A stretch of DNA of 64,000 bases from the NCBI GenBank assembly GCA_022414725.1, contig CM039462.1:80595137-80659136 (forward strand), in the 5' to 3' direction. The notes beneath the pieces were generated by a model. That model searched no databases and had not been told where the DNA came from. It worked only from the letters and a program-made list of their open reading frames with translations. Positions 10,042 through 19,789 of the stretch are shown one piece after another (position 1 is the first letter of the stretch; each line of letters starts with the position of its first letter). This DNA is from Microglena sp. YARC (taxonomy: Eukaryota > Chlorophyta > Chlorophyceae > Chlamydomonadales > Chlamydomonadaceae). The translations under genes were made by a program, and so were the position numbers.

Positions 10042-12237
10042 CTAGTTCTTTGAAATGGCGTACCCATCGATCTGAGCCTGCAAGGACGACAGCTGCTTAC
10101 GTGTAAGCGACCCTGGAAGGGCCAAAGCTACGGGCACCGGTTCAGAACCAGGTGCACGTCCCTTGGCCTTTCTGAGTTCCGGATACTTTGTAAAGCAGCG
10201 GTCTTCCGAGTGGCTCGTTTTCGAACGACAGGGTCCCCAAGTGCAATCCAAGCGCCTCTTGGTGCCCCCGGAACTCTGAGAACCAGATCCCTTGCCCCGC
10301 TGGAAAGCAGCATTAGCAGGGATCTGGGGAGGGTCGCGGGACCAGCCAGGATGCCTTGGATCAGACCTGGGGAGAGACACATTTAAGAAATCTAACGATC
10401 TATAAGCATCAAGACAAGACCAGTAGTCTACGGTCTTGTTCTGGTACAACTCAAAGCCAAACTGGAGGCGCAGCGAATCGAATCGAGGGTGAGTGATGCC
10501 ATTGATTATAGTGTGCATCGCGTGACGCTGCGGCTGCGGGTATCCCGCACTGCGAAGATCAGTGCACAACTGCCGCACCCTGCGAAAGAACACATCCACG
10601 GGTTCAGAGTTGTTCATGGTCACACTACGAAGCTCAACAAGCATGAGGGGAACCCGAGCAGCAAGGGCATCAGAATGCTGCCTCTTGATATGCAGTAAGA
10701 TATCGCGAGGTGTAGCAAAATCCTGATACACCTGTACCATCGGTTCCGTCATGTGCGCGAGCATCATGGTGAGACGCATGAACTCCTGGCGTGCAAGGGG
10801 CAGGGTACTAAATCCTAACAGTGCAGGATCTACACGAGTCTGACTAGGAGAGGCAGGTGGTGAGGCAACAGGCGAAAACGGCGTGGCATCATACATAGCG
10901 CGAACCGACAGAAAGTACTCGGCAGCGATGCCAGCATCATATGCACGCTGGTCATCAAGGTTCTCAATCTCATCCAAAGAACTCGCAACATTTACGAGTA
11001 GCTCAAAATCTGGCCTAGGAGGTACAAAGCTGAGAGGAACTTTGGCAAACTGGTACTTGCGTAGATTTGCATTTCGAACTCCCAATCCACCAAAGGTAGC
11101 ACCACCAGGAGGGGGGTAGTCAATCCCTGCCTGCACAGGCCCCAGATAAGCACGGCATGCATGACCCAACTCAGAGAACACCATCACTCGCCTAGCCCGC
11201 CCCTTCGTATCTAGATTAGCCCGAGTGGCAGCCTGATCCATCCTACCGTACAAAGTGCGGTCCAAGGAGTCACCAGCTTTCTGCGCCTGGCGAATTTGGC
11301 GGCAACTCCGCACATCCATGCGCGAAGGTGTGGAGCCATCAAGCAGGTGCTCCCAGGATAAGCATCCCAGCGAGCGATTCGGGTAGTAGGGCAGGGGGGG
11401 AGGAAAAGGAGAAGGGGCAGGAGGCTGCTCCACCGGTGGAGGTGGAGGTGGATTCAGGGAGGGGCCAGCAGCATCGCTGTGGACACTCGAGGCAGCAGCA
11501 GCAGTCTCACGAGACCGCGTGTGGTAGCCAGCCAGAGCTCGCTCAGAAGGGTTGCGAACAAAGGGGAGGGGAGGAATCAAAGGACCAAGTGACGAGCTTC
11601 TCAGCAAAGTCGGCATAGCCAACTCAGGTACCGCAGGTGGATGCGGAGGAGCAGTCGGAGGCTTGTAGACAGGAGGAGGAGGAGGAGGAGGAGGAGCCGA
11701 CTGGTGCTCAAACACCGGAGACTCAAAAACACGAGTGGCAGTGGAAGGTGTGACTCCACCGAAGTCACCACTCCGCGCACTCTGTAGGTCTTCCTCTTCG
11801 TCGTCATCGTCATCCTCAGTGTAGTAGCCATCTTCATGCTTATGGCGAGCCAGATCAGCATTGTCATACTCAAAACGGGCATCAGGAGGCGGAGGAGAAG
11901 ACTTGTATTTGATGATCTGAGTCGAGACGCAGCATAGACGCATCAGAATATCCTCTACCTCAGGAAGGAGGCGTTGGACAAGAGGAGAAGGAGGGAGAGA
12001 AATGGAGGTTTGGTAGGGGGGGATGTCTTCCATGATGGCGGAAGGAGACTCATCTAAGGCAGCAGAGGCCGCTGGCGCGCAATCATCAAGCCAATCAGTG
12101 GGAACACGAGTCTTGAACGGAAGAATGCGGTCGCAGCCATTGGATACAATGACGCTCTCCATACCGCGCGACCAAGACAAACCATTCTGTGGGGTTCGCT
12201 TTTCGAAGCCGGAAGGAGGCCCACGCGGAAGTTGCAT
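10042..12237 (-). CDS. C1 copy 2 gag polyprotein (731 aa, intact)
   Basis: The start is the first ATG after the primer-binding site (12235-12237); the same MQLPRGP start occurs in copy 1 and in the derivative. Residues 1-300 are acidic and proline-rich with several poly-Pro tracts. About 370-650 hold the capsid-like part (RVDPALLGFSTLPLARQEFM, FATPRDILLHIKRQ, VDVFFRRVRQLCTDLRSAGYP). Near residue 675 is the zinc motif CTWGPCRSKTSHSEDRC. It forms the particle and packages element RNA. It ends with a single TAG, followed in the same frame by pol. The intact frame contrasts with the broken pol. Confidence 0.88.
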   Translation of the reverse strand: MQLPRGPPSGFEKRTPQNGLSWSRGMESVIVSNGCDRILPFKTRVPTDWLDDCAPAASAALDESPSAIMEDIPPYQTSISLPPSPLVQRLLPEVEDILMRLCCVSTQIIKYKSSPPPPDARFEYDNADLARHKHEDGYYTEDDDDDEEEDLQSARSGDFGGVTPSTATRVFESPVFEHQSAPPPPPPPPVYKPPTAPPHPPAVPELAMPTLLRSSSLGPLIPPLPFVRNPSERALAGYHTRSRETAAAASSVHSDAAGPSLNPPPPPPVEQPPAPSPFPPPLPYYPNRSLGCLSWEHLLDGSTPSRMDVRSCRQIRQAQKAGDSLDRTLYGRMDQAATRANLDTKGRARRVMVFSELGHACRAYLGPVQAGIDYPPPGGATFGGLGVRNANLRKYQFAKVPLSFVPPRPDFELLVNVASSLDEIENLDDQRAYDAGIAAEYFLSVRAMYDATPFSPVASPPASPSQTRVDPALLGFSTLPLARQEFMRLTMMLAHMTEPMVQVYQDFATPRDILLHIKRQHSDALAARVPLMLVELRSVTMNNSEPVDVFFRRVRQLCTDLRSAGYPQPQRHAMHTIINGITHPRFDSLRLQFGFELYQNKTVDYWSCLDAYRSLDFLNVSLPRSDPRHPGWSRDPPQIPANAAFQRGKGSGSQSSGGTKRRLDCTWGPCRSKTSHSEDRCFTKYPELRKAKGRAPGSEPVPVALALPGSLTRKQLSSLQAQIDGYAISKN

Positions 12238-12261
12238 TATAAAGCAGTGGTAGATCGAGAT

Positions 12262-12274
12262 GAAGCCCAGAACC
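12262..12274 (-). promoter_or_regulatory. Primer-binding site of C1 copy 2 (internal initiator-tRNA type)
   Basis: Directly after the LTR the minus strand reads GGTTCTGGGCTTC. This resembles the complement of the anticodon loop of initiator tRNA-Met (GGTTATGGGCCC), the site Drosophila copia uses with a 39-nt half tRNA. It does not start with TGG, so the tRNA 3' end is unlikely to be the primer. The first four bases GGTT recur at the same place in copy 1 (15807-15819), the derivative (26922-26934) and family C2 (29240-29252). Confidence 0.6.
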
Positions 12275-12668
12275 TATCAGCTATTAAGCACTTCTAAGAG
12301 TGGACAGAGATTTATGCAGCGGAGACAGACGCGCCAATCTATACACAGAGACGAGAATAACGTTACAAGCAAGGACGTACACTAAAGGACACCAGCGGTG
12401 GGCGAAGTGGATGCCTGTAACCTGAATAGACCCTAAGCCCGGATCTTGTCACCCTGACACCGTTTAACACAGGACATGTCAGGGAGAGACCGATAAGACA
12501 CAGAGAGACAGGCAGTCAATAGGAAGCTGACACTGAGTCACTAAAGGATGACTCAGTTCTACGGGAAGCTATCACTATGGGAAGCTATCAGGGCCGATAG
12601 TTCTAAGGGAGTACATAAGTAGTCACCAAGTCATAAAACGCTTGAGAGCACCGCAATTCATGCTGACA
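12275..12668 (-). repeat. 5' LTR of C1 copy 2
   Basis: 394 bp, matching 5614-6007 with one difference noted. It runs TGTCAGC to GCTGATA on the minus strand and is followed outside by the target duplicate GGGAG. The promoter for the element RNA should lie here; the inverted TGAGTCA pair is at 12533-12540 and 12549-12556. Confidence 0.92.
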
Positions 12669-13697
12669 GGGAGCGACACATTCAAGAAATCTAACGACCT
12701 ATACTCTGCAAGACAGGTCCAGTAATCAACAGGCTTCGATAGGTACAGCAACGTACAAAATTTGATCCGCAGGGAGTCGAAGCGAGGAAGACGAATACCC
12801 TGAACGATAGTGTTCATGGCATGACGCTGAGTCTGTGGATACCCAGCACTACTGCGGAGGTCAGTGCACAGACCGCGGACCATGCGAAAGAAATCATCCA
12901 CACGTTCAGAAGGGCTCATGGATGCACCTTGAAGCTCGATGAGCATGAGAGGGACACGAGCGGTAAGGGCATCAGACTGCTTCCTCCGGATATCGATCAA
13001 GATATCCCGAGGAGTCGCGAAATCCTGATCGACCTTAACCATTGCATCCGTCATGTTAGCAAGCATCATGGTTAGACACATAAACTCCTGACGGTCCAGG
13101 GGCAGGGCACTAAAACCCAACAGTGCAGGATCTACACGAGACTCACCATGAGAGGCCGAAGTTCCAGCAGCAGGAGCAGGGGTCAGGGGTGCCAAAGACT
13201 TACGAACCTCCAGGAAATACTCAGCCGCAAGACCAGCGTCATACGCGCGCTGGTCATCTATGTTCCTAACATCAGGCAGGGACCGCGCAAAACTCACTAC
13301 CAGCTCGAAATCAGGCCTAACAGGACAGAGAGGGCGAGGAACCTTCAACCACTGGTAACCCTTCAAATCAGCATTCCTACGCCCTACACCACCAAACGTA
13401 ACCCCATGAGCAGGAGGATATCGAATCCCTTCCGGAACAGGCCCTAGAAAAGACCGGCACTTGAGACCTAGCTCAGTGAATGCCATCACACGCCGAACAC
13501 GACCCTTGAGATCAACATTGGCCTGAGTGGCCTTATAATCCAGCCTACCGTACAAGATGCCATCCAAAGATCCAAGCTCGGATTGAGCTCGGCGGACAAG
13601 ACGGAAGTCCCGCAGCTGTAGACTAGGAGGAGGTCCACCAGAGAGTAGATGCTCCCAAGAATCGCGAGACCGCGAAGTCAAGACTGGAGGGGGTGGC
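12669..13697 (-). pseudogene. C1 copy 1 gag, middle part
   Basis: The frame has the capsid-like region shared with copy 2 at moderate similarity: SWEHLLSGG, FGGVGRRNADLKGYQ, DDQRAYDAGLAAEYFL, RVDPALLGFSALPLDRQEFM and YRSLDFLNVSLP. It stops being gag at the insertion point (12669), where reading runs into the LTR of copy 2. At 13697 it was cut from its upstream part by the hAT-type element. The divergence from copy 2 suggests a separate subfamily. Confidence 0.82.
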
Positions 13698-14960
13698 AGG
13701 GTTATTTTTAAGGAATGAAAATCCTTGAAAACTAGAATCATGTGGTGCTATTGTTGGCCAGATCTTGTTACACAACTAGAGATTGTGGTGCTATTGTTGG
13801 CCCGGCTTAGCCTCTTACAATAGCACCAGCTTAAAAGTGTGACCAAATGAACACTAAGTGGAACAAACCAGAACTTTGAATTCGGACCCCGGTTGTTGAA
13901 CCCATCCATATGGTCAGTGTGGGGAAAAGGGCCAATGACCGCACTCTCTAAAGAGCGAGAATAACCGCACAATACAGAGGGGCGAGTGCGGGATGACTGC
14001 AAATCCCGGCCTCCGCAACAAAAATCATAGTTATCTTTGAAATGTCTGCGTGAGAACGACCGCACACTTCGAGGAGGTGGGTTGACTGGGTTAGACCAAC
14101 AGAAAACAGTTTTTCACTTAGTACCCCCAGAAAACAGTCAGCTAGCCAGCCTCAAAAGCAACCAGTCAGTCTGCCAAACACCTGTCAGCCTACCAAAAGC
14201 CCACCCAGCCAGCTGGTCAGATGGGGCTCCCTAGATCCCTTAGTAGCCCTGATACCCCACCGAGGCAGCTAGCGGCCAAGGTCGAAACTCGCTATGGAAG
14301 CACAGAAAGCAATACTCTAAGCGAAGCTATGGAAGCAAGCAAATCGAAGCAAACTGTGGGAGTAAAGCAATCCCAGTCGATGCGAAGCTGTGGAAGCAAG
14401 GGAAGTCGAAGGGAACTTTGGGAGCAGAGCGAGAAATTCGAAGCGAAATCTCCCCCACCTTATCTCTCTGCTCGCGCTTGTTCTTTCCATCGACGAAGAC
14501 ATCCTCAAAAGTCAGCTCGTCGTCCACATCGTCGTCATGGGCAGGGCTTGGCAAGGGGGCAGGGCCAAGGCAGGCTCCCCCAATGACGATGCCCTATTCT
14601 GCTGAGTCGAAAAGGCTGGAGATGATCTTATACTTTTCGACCGGAAGCGTCTTCTGGCGCGTGTGACTCGTGCTCATGGCGTCAGTTGGGGTCAAAAAAG
14701 GGGGCGCGAGTATTCCAACACCCGGGGCTGTTACTTGCTAGCCCTAACTGACTTTGGTACTGATGTATGTGCGATGACTAAGGGGAGGCAGACGCGAAAC
14801 TAGAGATGCACGGTGCGATTTCAACCAGGGCCTTGTCGTCAAACTAGAGATTTGGGGTGCGATGAGCAAGGGCCAAATACGACCTGAAATCGCACCAGGC
14901 CCTAACGGAAAAGTCTAAAAATTGCACTTTCCGCTGAATCGCACCCTAAAAATAACCCTG
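13698..14960 (+). mobile_element. hAT-type non-autonomous DNA element (1263 bp)
   Basis: The terminal inverted repeats are CAGGGTTATTTTTA (13698-13711 and the complement at 14947-14960). The 8-bp duplication GGGGGTGG lies on both sides (13690-13697 and 14961-14968). CAGGG ends with 8-bp duplications are the hAT signature. Several subterminal copies of AACTAGA near GGTGC occur at both ends (13724, 13774, 14798, 14842), as in transposase-binding regions of hAT elements. No transposase ORF is visible. The middle has a GAAGC-rich imperfect repeat (14280-14445). Removing it joins the two halves of the copy 1 gag. Confidence 0.88.
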
Positions 14961-15784
14961 GGGGGTGGGATCGAAAGAGGAGGCAGATCCACAGGCGGTG
15001 GCGGAGGGGGCTCCCGTGAAGTGCCAGCAGCAGATGTGCGGACAGCCGTGGCAGCAGCTTCTCGAGCACGAGTGTTGTAGCCAGGAAGGCCTCGCTCCAT
15101 AGGGTTGGTGGTGGTGAAAGACGCAGAGCTTTGCAGCAAAGACGGCTTGGCCACCTCCGGGTGGACCGGGGGAAGAGGCGCAAGCAGAGGTGCATGCTGA
15201 GGCGCTGGCGTAGGTGCAGGCAGAGGCGCCGACTGAGGAGCAGGCTCATACACAGGCGAAACTGTAGAAGTCTCAAAGACTCGAGTAGCAGCAGTCGGAG
15301 TCACTCCACCGTAGTCGCCACTCGTAGCACTCTTCAAATCATCAGAGTCAGAACGGTTGAAGTCCTCCTCATCTTCATCAGTCAGGTAATCATCAGATTG
15401 GTGGCCACCCCAGAACTGGGCAGTTGGCGGCACAGGACCCGAAGAATACTGAATGGACTGTGTCTGGACACAGCAAAGATTCATTAGAACGTCCTCAACC
15501 TCAGGAGAGAGGCGTTGAACAGAAGGAGAAGGAATCGGAAAGATGGAGGAATAACTGGGGGGGGGGTGGCTTCCACGATGGCGGAAGGAGACTCCTCTCC
15601 GGCAGCAGAGGCCGCTGGCGCGCAATCATCAAGCCAATCAGTAGGAACCCTAACCTTCGGAGGAAGGATAAGGTCGAAGCCATACATTGCTAACGATGGT
15701 ACTGCGAATGCCGCGCGACCAAGAAACACCATTTTGATCAGTGAGTTTCTCAAAGCCGGCAGCAGGTCCTCGCGGAAGTTGCAT
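14961..15784 (-). pseudogene. C1 copy 1 gag, N-terminal part
   Basis: The start ATG is at 15782-15784 (MQLPRGPAAGFEK), aligned with copy 2. The conserved motifs are PTDWLDDCAPAASAA, then SVQRLSPEVEDVLMNLCCV, then an acidic stretch and SATSGDYGGVTPTAATRVFE. Frame changes occur near 15650 and at a G10 run at 15556-15565. Downstream it is proline-rich and is cut at 14961 by the hAT-type element. Confidence 0.75.
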
Positions 15785-15806
15785 TGAATAGCAGTGGTAG
15801 AAATGA

Positions 15807-15819
15807 GGAACCCGTAACC
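15807..15819 (-). promoter_or_regulatory. Primer-binding site of C1 copy 1
   Basis: The minus strand reads GGTTACGGGTTCC directly after the LTR. It resembles the internal initiator-tRNA site GGTTATGGGCCC with a few differences. Confidence 0.55.
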
Positions 15820-16186
15820 TATCAGCTAGAATACACTCCGTAGAGTGGACAGAGATGTTGCAGCGGAACAGACGCGCCAATCTATACACGGAGACGAGAA
15901 TAGCATTACAAGGACAGGCGGACGCCAAAGGACACCAGCGGTGGGAGAGGCGGGTGCCTGTAACCTGACTAGAACCTAAGCCAGGAATCTTAAGCCGGGC
16001 ACAGGCAATACAGCGCGTGTCAGTGAGACCGGTGACGCAGCCAACAGGAAGCTGTCACTGAGTCATGAAGGATGACACAGTCTACGGGAAGCTGGCACAG
16101 TACTGGCAGAGCCGATAGTTCTAAGGAAGTACATAAGTAGTCACCAAGTCATAAAACGCGTGAGAGCACCGCAATTCATGCTGACA
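15820..16186 (-). repeat. 5' LTR of C1 copy 1 (367 bp)
   Basis: It has the same termini (TGTCAGC ... GCTGATA) and clear similarity to the copy 2 LTRs, but with many substitutions and a shorter middle. It is therefore an older or different subfamily member. Its partner LTR lies left of the window. Confidence 0.88.
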
Positions 16187-17400
16187 CCACCTCCACAGCC
16201 TCCCAGCCTGGCCATGCTTCCAACCTCTACCTTCGCCCTCCAACCCACACCCGCCCTACCGCCTTCTCTCCGACATCACGGACTCCCTAACAACCTTTCT
16301 CAATACCTATAGCACACACATGACCTTACCAAATTCCCCGTGCCCCTCAGTCGCTCGTGTCTTCTCCGCGCGCTGTACCCCCTTCACCCACCACTCTCCC
16401 AACCCCCTGCCCCCCCTCCCACCCCCCACACCTACAACTCCTCCGACCCAACAGCCTCTCCCACCCCCACCGGCCATGATCCTTCCCGAACACTCCTCTC
16501 ATATGTGGCGCTCCTGCTCCTTCCCCCACATCCGCACAATCCTCAAATTCCGTTTCAACATGTTTTGGACGGCCTCTGTCCCTCACAAACGCATACCCCC
16601 CGAACCCTATACTCAATGCAACCCACCCATCCTCGATGGATCTTGCCATTTTTGCCACTCCCATGACACATCGGCCCACCTTCTTGCCTCATGCTCCCAC
16701 CCGAAGTTCGCTGCCCTCTATATTGCCCGACACAACGCCGCTGTCCTTCAAATCTATGACGCCATATGTGCTGGCTCCCTCGGCCGCTCCACATTCTATG
16801 TTGACGCATCTTCGAGAAACGCCCTCCCACTCGGTGTCTCCAACACCCGCCTACCCCCTTGGCTCCTCCCACACTCCCACCCACTTGTGCATGCCTCCAA
16901 CCTTGCTCTTGTACCCCTGTCGCCAAATTGCGCCCCGATATCCTCTTCCTTTCCGGTCTCTCCCCTTTTGACGCCCCCTCCCACGACGCCACCCTCACCC
17001 CGTCAGAACTTTCCACCCTCCAGGCCGCCCACACTGTCTATCTCTGTGAACTCACATGCACTTGGGACACCCGCTATCATACCACCCTTGCCATTAAACG
17101 CGCTCAGCATTCCACCCTCCGTTCGGCTCTTCTCGCTGCTGGTTGGCGGGTCATCTCCCCGGACCCCATCATCCTCGGCTCCTTCGGTACCCTCTTCGCC
17201 TCCCTTATCTGATTCCCATTTTTTCTTCTCTCGGTATCCATCCTACTGACACCACCCGCCTCCTCCACTCCCTCCACCTGCCTGCCGTCCGATGCGCACA
17301 TACCATTGTGTGTACCCGCCGGCGCATGGAATCTGCTACACACTCGTCCCACACTCCTTCTTCCGCCACCGGCTATCGTGGGGGGTACCGCCGCCCCTAG
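16187..17400 (+). pseudogene. C-terminal end of a non-LTR retroelement ORF
   Basis: Three overlapping frames read on from each other. The first (about 16540-16860) has a zinc-like segment CHFCHSHDTSAHLLASC-x-H, followed by ARHNAAV. The second (about 16925-17212) has RPDILFLSGL, then ELTCTWDTRY, then QHSTLRSALLAAGW and LGSFGTLF. The third ends LHSLHLPAVRCAHTIVC. This order is what I know from C-termini of LINE-like RT proteins in protists and algae: a Cys-His knuckle, then a PD...E-containing domain. RT itself is not present; the older Copia element probably inserted into it at 16187. At least two frame breaks make it a relic. Confidence 0.6.
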
Positions 17401-17490
17401 CCACCCCCCCGGTTTGATGGTGTTGTCCGAGGACCCCCTTTGGACAGCTTCCTTAATCACGCCGAATTGGCGTACTGCTTTTCTTTTCTT
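17401..17490 (+). other. Junction between the retroelement ORF end and the tandem units
   Basis: A short C-rich stretch with no ORF of its own. It may be the 3' untranslated end of the non-LTR element. Confidence 0.3.
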
Positions 17491-18146
17491 AGCATCTGAG
17501 CCCGTCGTACTGACGGGCGGACCACCCCCGTGGCCACGTCAGCGACAGGTCTCGGAAAATCGAGATCCGAAACCACTGAAACCAAAAGCCCAACTGCCTG
17601 GGCCAAAAGGGCTAAACCATATCACGGCCATGCAACTTTATATAATAAGACTAGCATCTGAGCCCGTCGTCCCGACGGGCGGACCACCCCCGTGGCCACG
17701 TCAGCGACAGGTCACGAAAAATCGAGATCCGAAACCACTGAAACCAAAAGCCCAACTGCCTGGGCCAAAAAGGCTAAACCATATCACGGCCGCTCTACTT
17801 TATATAATAAGACTAGCATCTGAGCCCGTCGTCCCGACGGGCGGACCACCCCCGTGGCCACGTCAGCGACAGGTCACGAAAAATCGAGATCCGAAACCAC
17901 TGAAACCAAAAGCCCAACTGCCTGGGCCAAAAAGGCTAAACCATATCACGGCCGCTCTACTTTATATAATAAGATCAGACTAGCATCTGAGCCCGTCGTC
18001 CCGACGGGCGGACCACCCCCGTGGCCACGTCAGCGACAGGTCACGAAAAATCGAGATCCGAAACCACTGAAACCAAAAGCCCAACTGCCTGGGCCAAAAA
18101 GGCTAAACCATATTACGGCCGCTCTACTTTATATAATAAGATAAGA
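17491..18146 (+). repeat. Four tandem units of 162-167 bp, each with a hairpin and a TATA-like box
   Basis: Units start at AGCATCTGAG at 17491, 17653, 17815 and 17982. Units 2-4 are almost identical, while unit 1 differs in several bases. Each has a perfect 8-bp hairpin (GCCCGTCG-TCC-CGACGGGC in units 2-4) near its start and TTTATATAATAAGA near its end. The 162-bp period is a multiple of three, so a frame stays open through it, but I do not regard that as coding. Confidence 0.9.
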
Positions 18147-18214
18147 TACTGATAGGGCTTGGGGTTTTTCCGGGAGGGAAACAACCTGGAATTACCAAAA
18201 ACAGGACCCCTGCA

Positions 18215-18960
18215 CCAGAGATGACAAATGTACGGTCTCGGTCTCTCTTCTCGTTGGTCGGTCCCCTTAGGGAGACAGACCTGTGCGATATTGGTCGGCC
18301 CCTTAGGAGAACAGACCTATGCGAGACTTACGCGATATCGTGCTGTTATTTTACATCTTCACAAGAACGCCGGTCAAAATTCCCGATTAATCTGACTAGC
18401 CCGAAATCTTTCCGACTCGTGTTCTATTCCCGTCAGGGGCGGATTACTTTGAGGGCATTTTTTCGCTTGCGTATCTCAGGTTTGCGGACTGTGGACGCGG
18501 CGTTTTCATTTTTCGTTTCCCTCCTGTCCTGTGGACTCAGTCTAGGGACCTGGAGCATGTCTACGATTTCCCCTTGAAGAATTCACTTCTTCGTGACTCT
18601 CGTAGCTCATTACATCAGCGCATTGTGCTTGACAAGGAAATCTGCTCTTCCGCACTAGTTCCTACAGGTTGCGAAGTAGCAACTGTACTACTGTAGCCTC
18701 GGGAGTTGCTGCACCTGCCTCCATGGAACTTCGGGAAGTCAGTGAGCTAATAAGTTCATTAGCCTTACAGGGCACCAAGTTGAATAATAATGCCATGCCA
18801 TGCTACATTGATTCTTGACCCTCCCAATATTAAATTGAACGGATACGTAAGCAACTGCTTGTGCATCCATCACCAAGGAGGCTGCCACTGCTGCTTGACG
18901 AACATTACACCACCCCCGGGTCCGACATCCAGGGGACCCGCCAGGGCCCCCTACTATTTG
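18215..18960 (+). repeat. Dispersed repeat R, copy 1
   Basis: About 745 bp, repeated on the other strand at 53612-54300 with roughly 90 percent identity by eye, and in fragments at 29505-29570 and 30186-30735. One end has repeated GGTCGG-CCCTTAGG motifs. The other has a GC-rich stem (GGGGACCCGCC region) next to CCCCCTACTATTTG. It carries short ORFs (for example one ending ALQGTQLNNNAMPC on the copy at 53758-53994) that I do not recognise. No terminal inverted repeat or duplication could be fixed, so the element class is open. Confidence 0.7.
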
Positions 18961-19713
18961 TCACCAGGTTTATCACTGTAACAAAGGCAAAGGGGTAAAT
19001 TTGTTGTGGCAATGTGGCGTGACGATGAACTTTTCGGATTGGCCGGGACTCCCAGTCTCCCACCCTCGCCCTCGTCGGAAACAAGGTTACAGAAATGAAG
19101 TGCTCGTTTGGCCATCCTGAACAAACAAGCAATCGCAAGATGAATTTATTTGCTGTTGGAATCGACATGTCGAAAAAACATTGCGAACAGAAAGAAGCAT
19201 TACTCCGATGTGACTTTAAGAAGCTAGATTCATGCCCCTGCCGAATATCGAATCGGGGCGAGTGACCTGTCTACGATGCTGTAGAGTGACCTGTCGTTCC
19301 TTGTGAACAGGCTGTAAACCCTTTTCAAAGACTTATGTTCATAGACTTTTAACTCCAGGAGTCAGGAGTCACAACAAATGTATTGTCAGTGTTGTATCTG
19401 TTGTATCGGGACCATGCAAGAGCCGCGGCTCGAGTCGTCGCTTTGGAATCCCATGATAAGACGGTGCAGAAACTCAAGGCACACAGCATTGAGATCAATG
19501 TGGAGCACGCCATCTGGCACAGGTCCAAAGTCCCCACCCGACCGAAATGTGACCACTCCAGCGTGGAGCCGGTCAACCTCGTCAGCCAAGGGAGCATCTT
19601 GTATCTAACTGCGCCATCAATTATCGAACCCACCCCAACCCTGCCAGTGCCTTCTTCCCCCACCTCTTTTCTCGCAACTCAGCGATCCAAATTCCCATGT
19701 GCAATTTGCGCTA

Positions 19714-19747
<34 letters not shown>

Positions 19748-19789
19748 CTGTGGACGCTAGGGGTGGACGCATTCCCACGAGGCGTCGCC
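18961..19789. other. Unassigned sequence with a 34-base G run
   Basis: I see no gene. A run of G occupies 19714-19747, next to GGACGC repeats. Bases 19785-19789 (TCGCC) are the left target duplicate of the C2 element. Confidence 0.5.

Larger units (their letters stand above)
5614..12668 (-). mobile_element. Ty1/copia element, family C1 copy 2 (full length, 7055 bp, young)
   Basis: Two 394-bp LTRs (5614-6007 and 12275-12668) flank the internal region. By eye they differ at one base (G at 5652 against T). The target duplication GGGAG is present at 5609-5613 and 12669-12673, interrupting the gag of copy 1 between its LP codons. Internal order on the minus strand is primer site, gag, TAG, protease, integrase, RT, RNase H and polypurine tract. 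Near-identical LTRs show recent insertion, but pol has several frame breaks, so either it was mobilised in trans, or it decayed quickly, or the assembly has small errors. Confidence 0.95.
3872..16186 (-). mobile_element. Ty1/copia element, family C1 copy 1 (older, split by insertions)
   Basis: The minus-strand order is: 5' LTR 15820-16186, gag start 14961-15784, gag middle 12669-13697, gag end 5281-5613, then protease-integrase down to 3872. Three later insertions explain the pieces: a hAT-type element at 13698-14960, a complete younger C1 element at 5614-12668, and the Ty3-type copy A, whose LTR begins at 3871. The RT and RNase H part of copy 1 should lie beyond position 1, on the far side of the Ty3 element. 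Bases 16187-16191 (CCACC) would be the target duplicate of the 5' side; its partner is not in the window. Confidence 0.85.

Noticed and set aside
16347..17034. Minus-strand ORFs opposite the non-LTR element end
   Set aside because: They are antisense shadows; the plus strand has recognisable Cys-His and PD...E motifs.
17306..18144. Plus-strand ORF through the 162-bp tandem units
   Set aside because: The frame is kept only because the unit is 54 codons long; the hairpin and TATA-like parts would be coding, and the frame ends where the array ends.
18215..18960. Helitron assignment for repeat R
   Set aside because: The GC-rich stem is near one end, but the terminal CTRR and a TC start could not be found.
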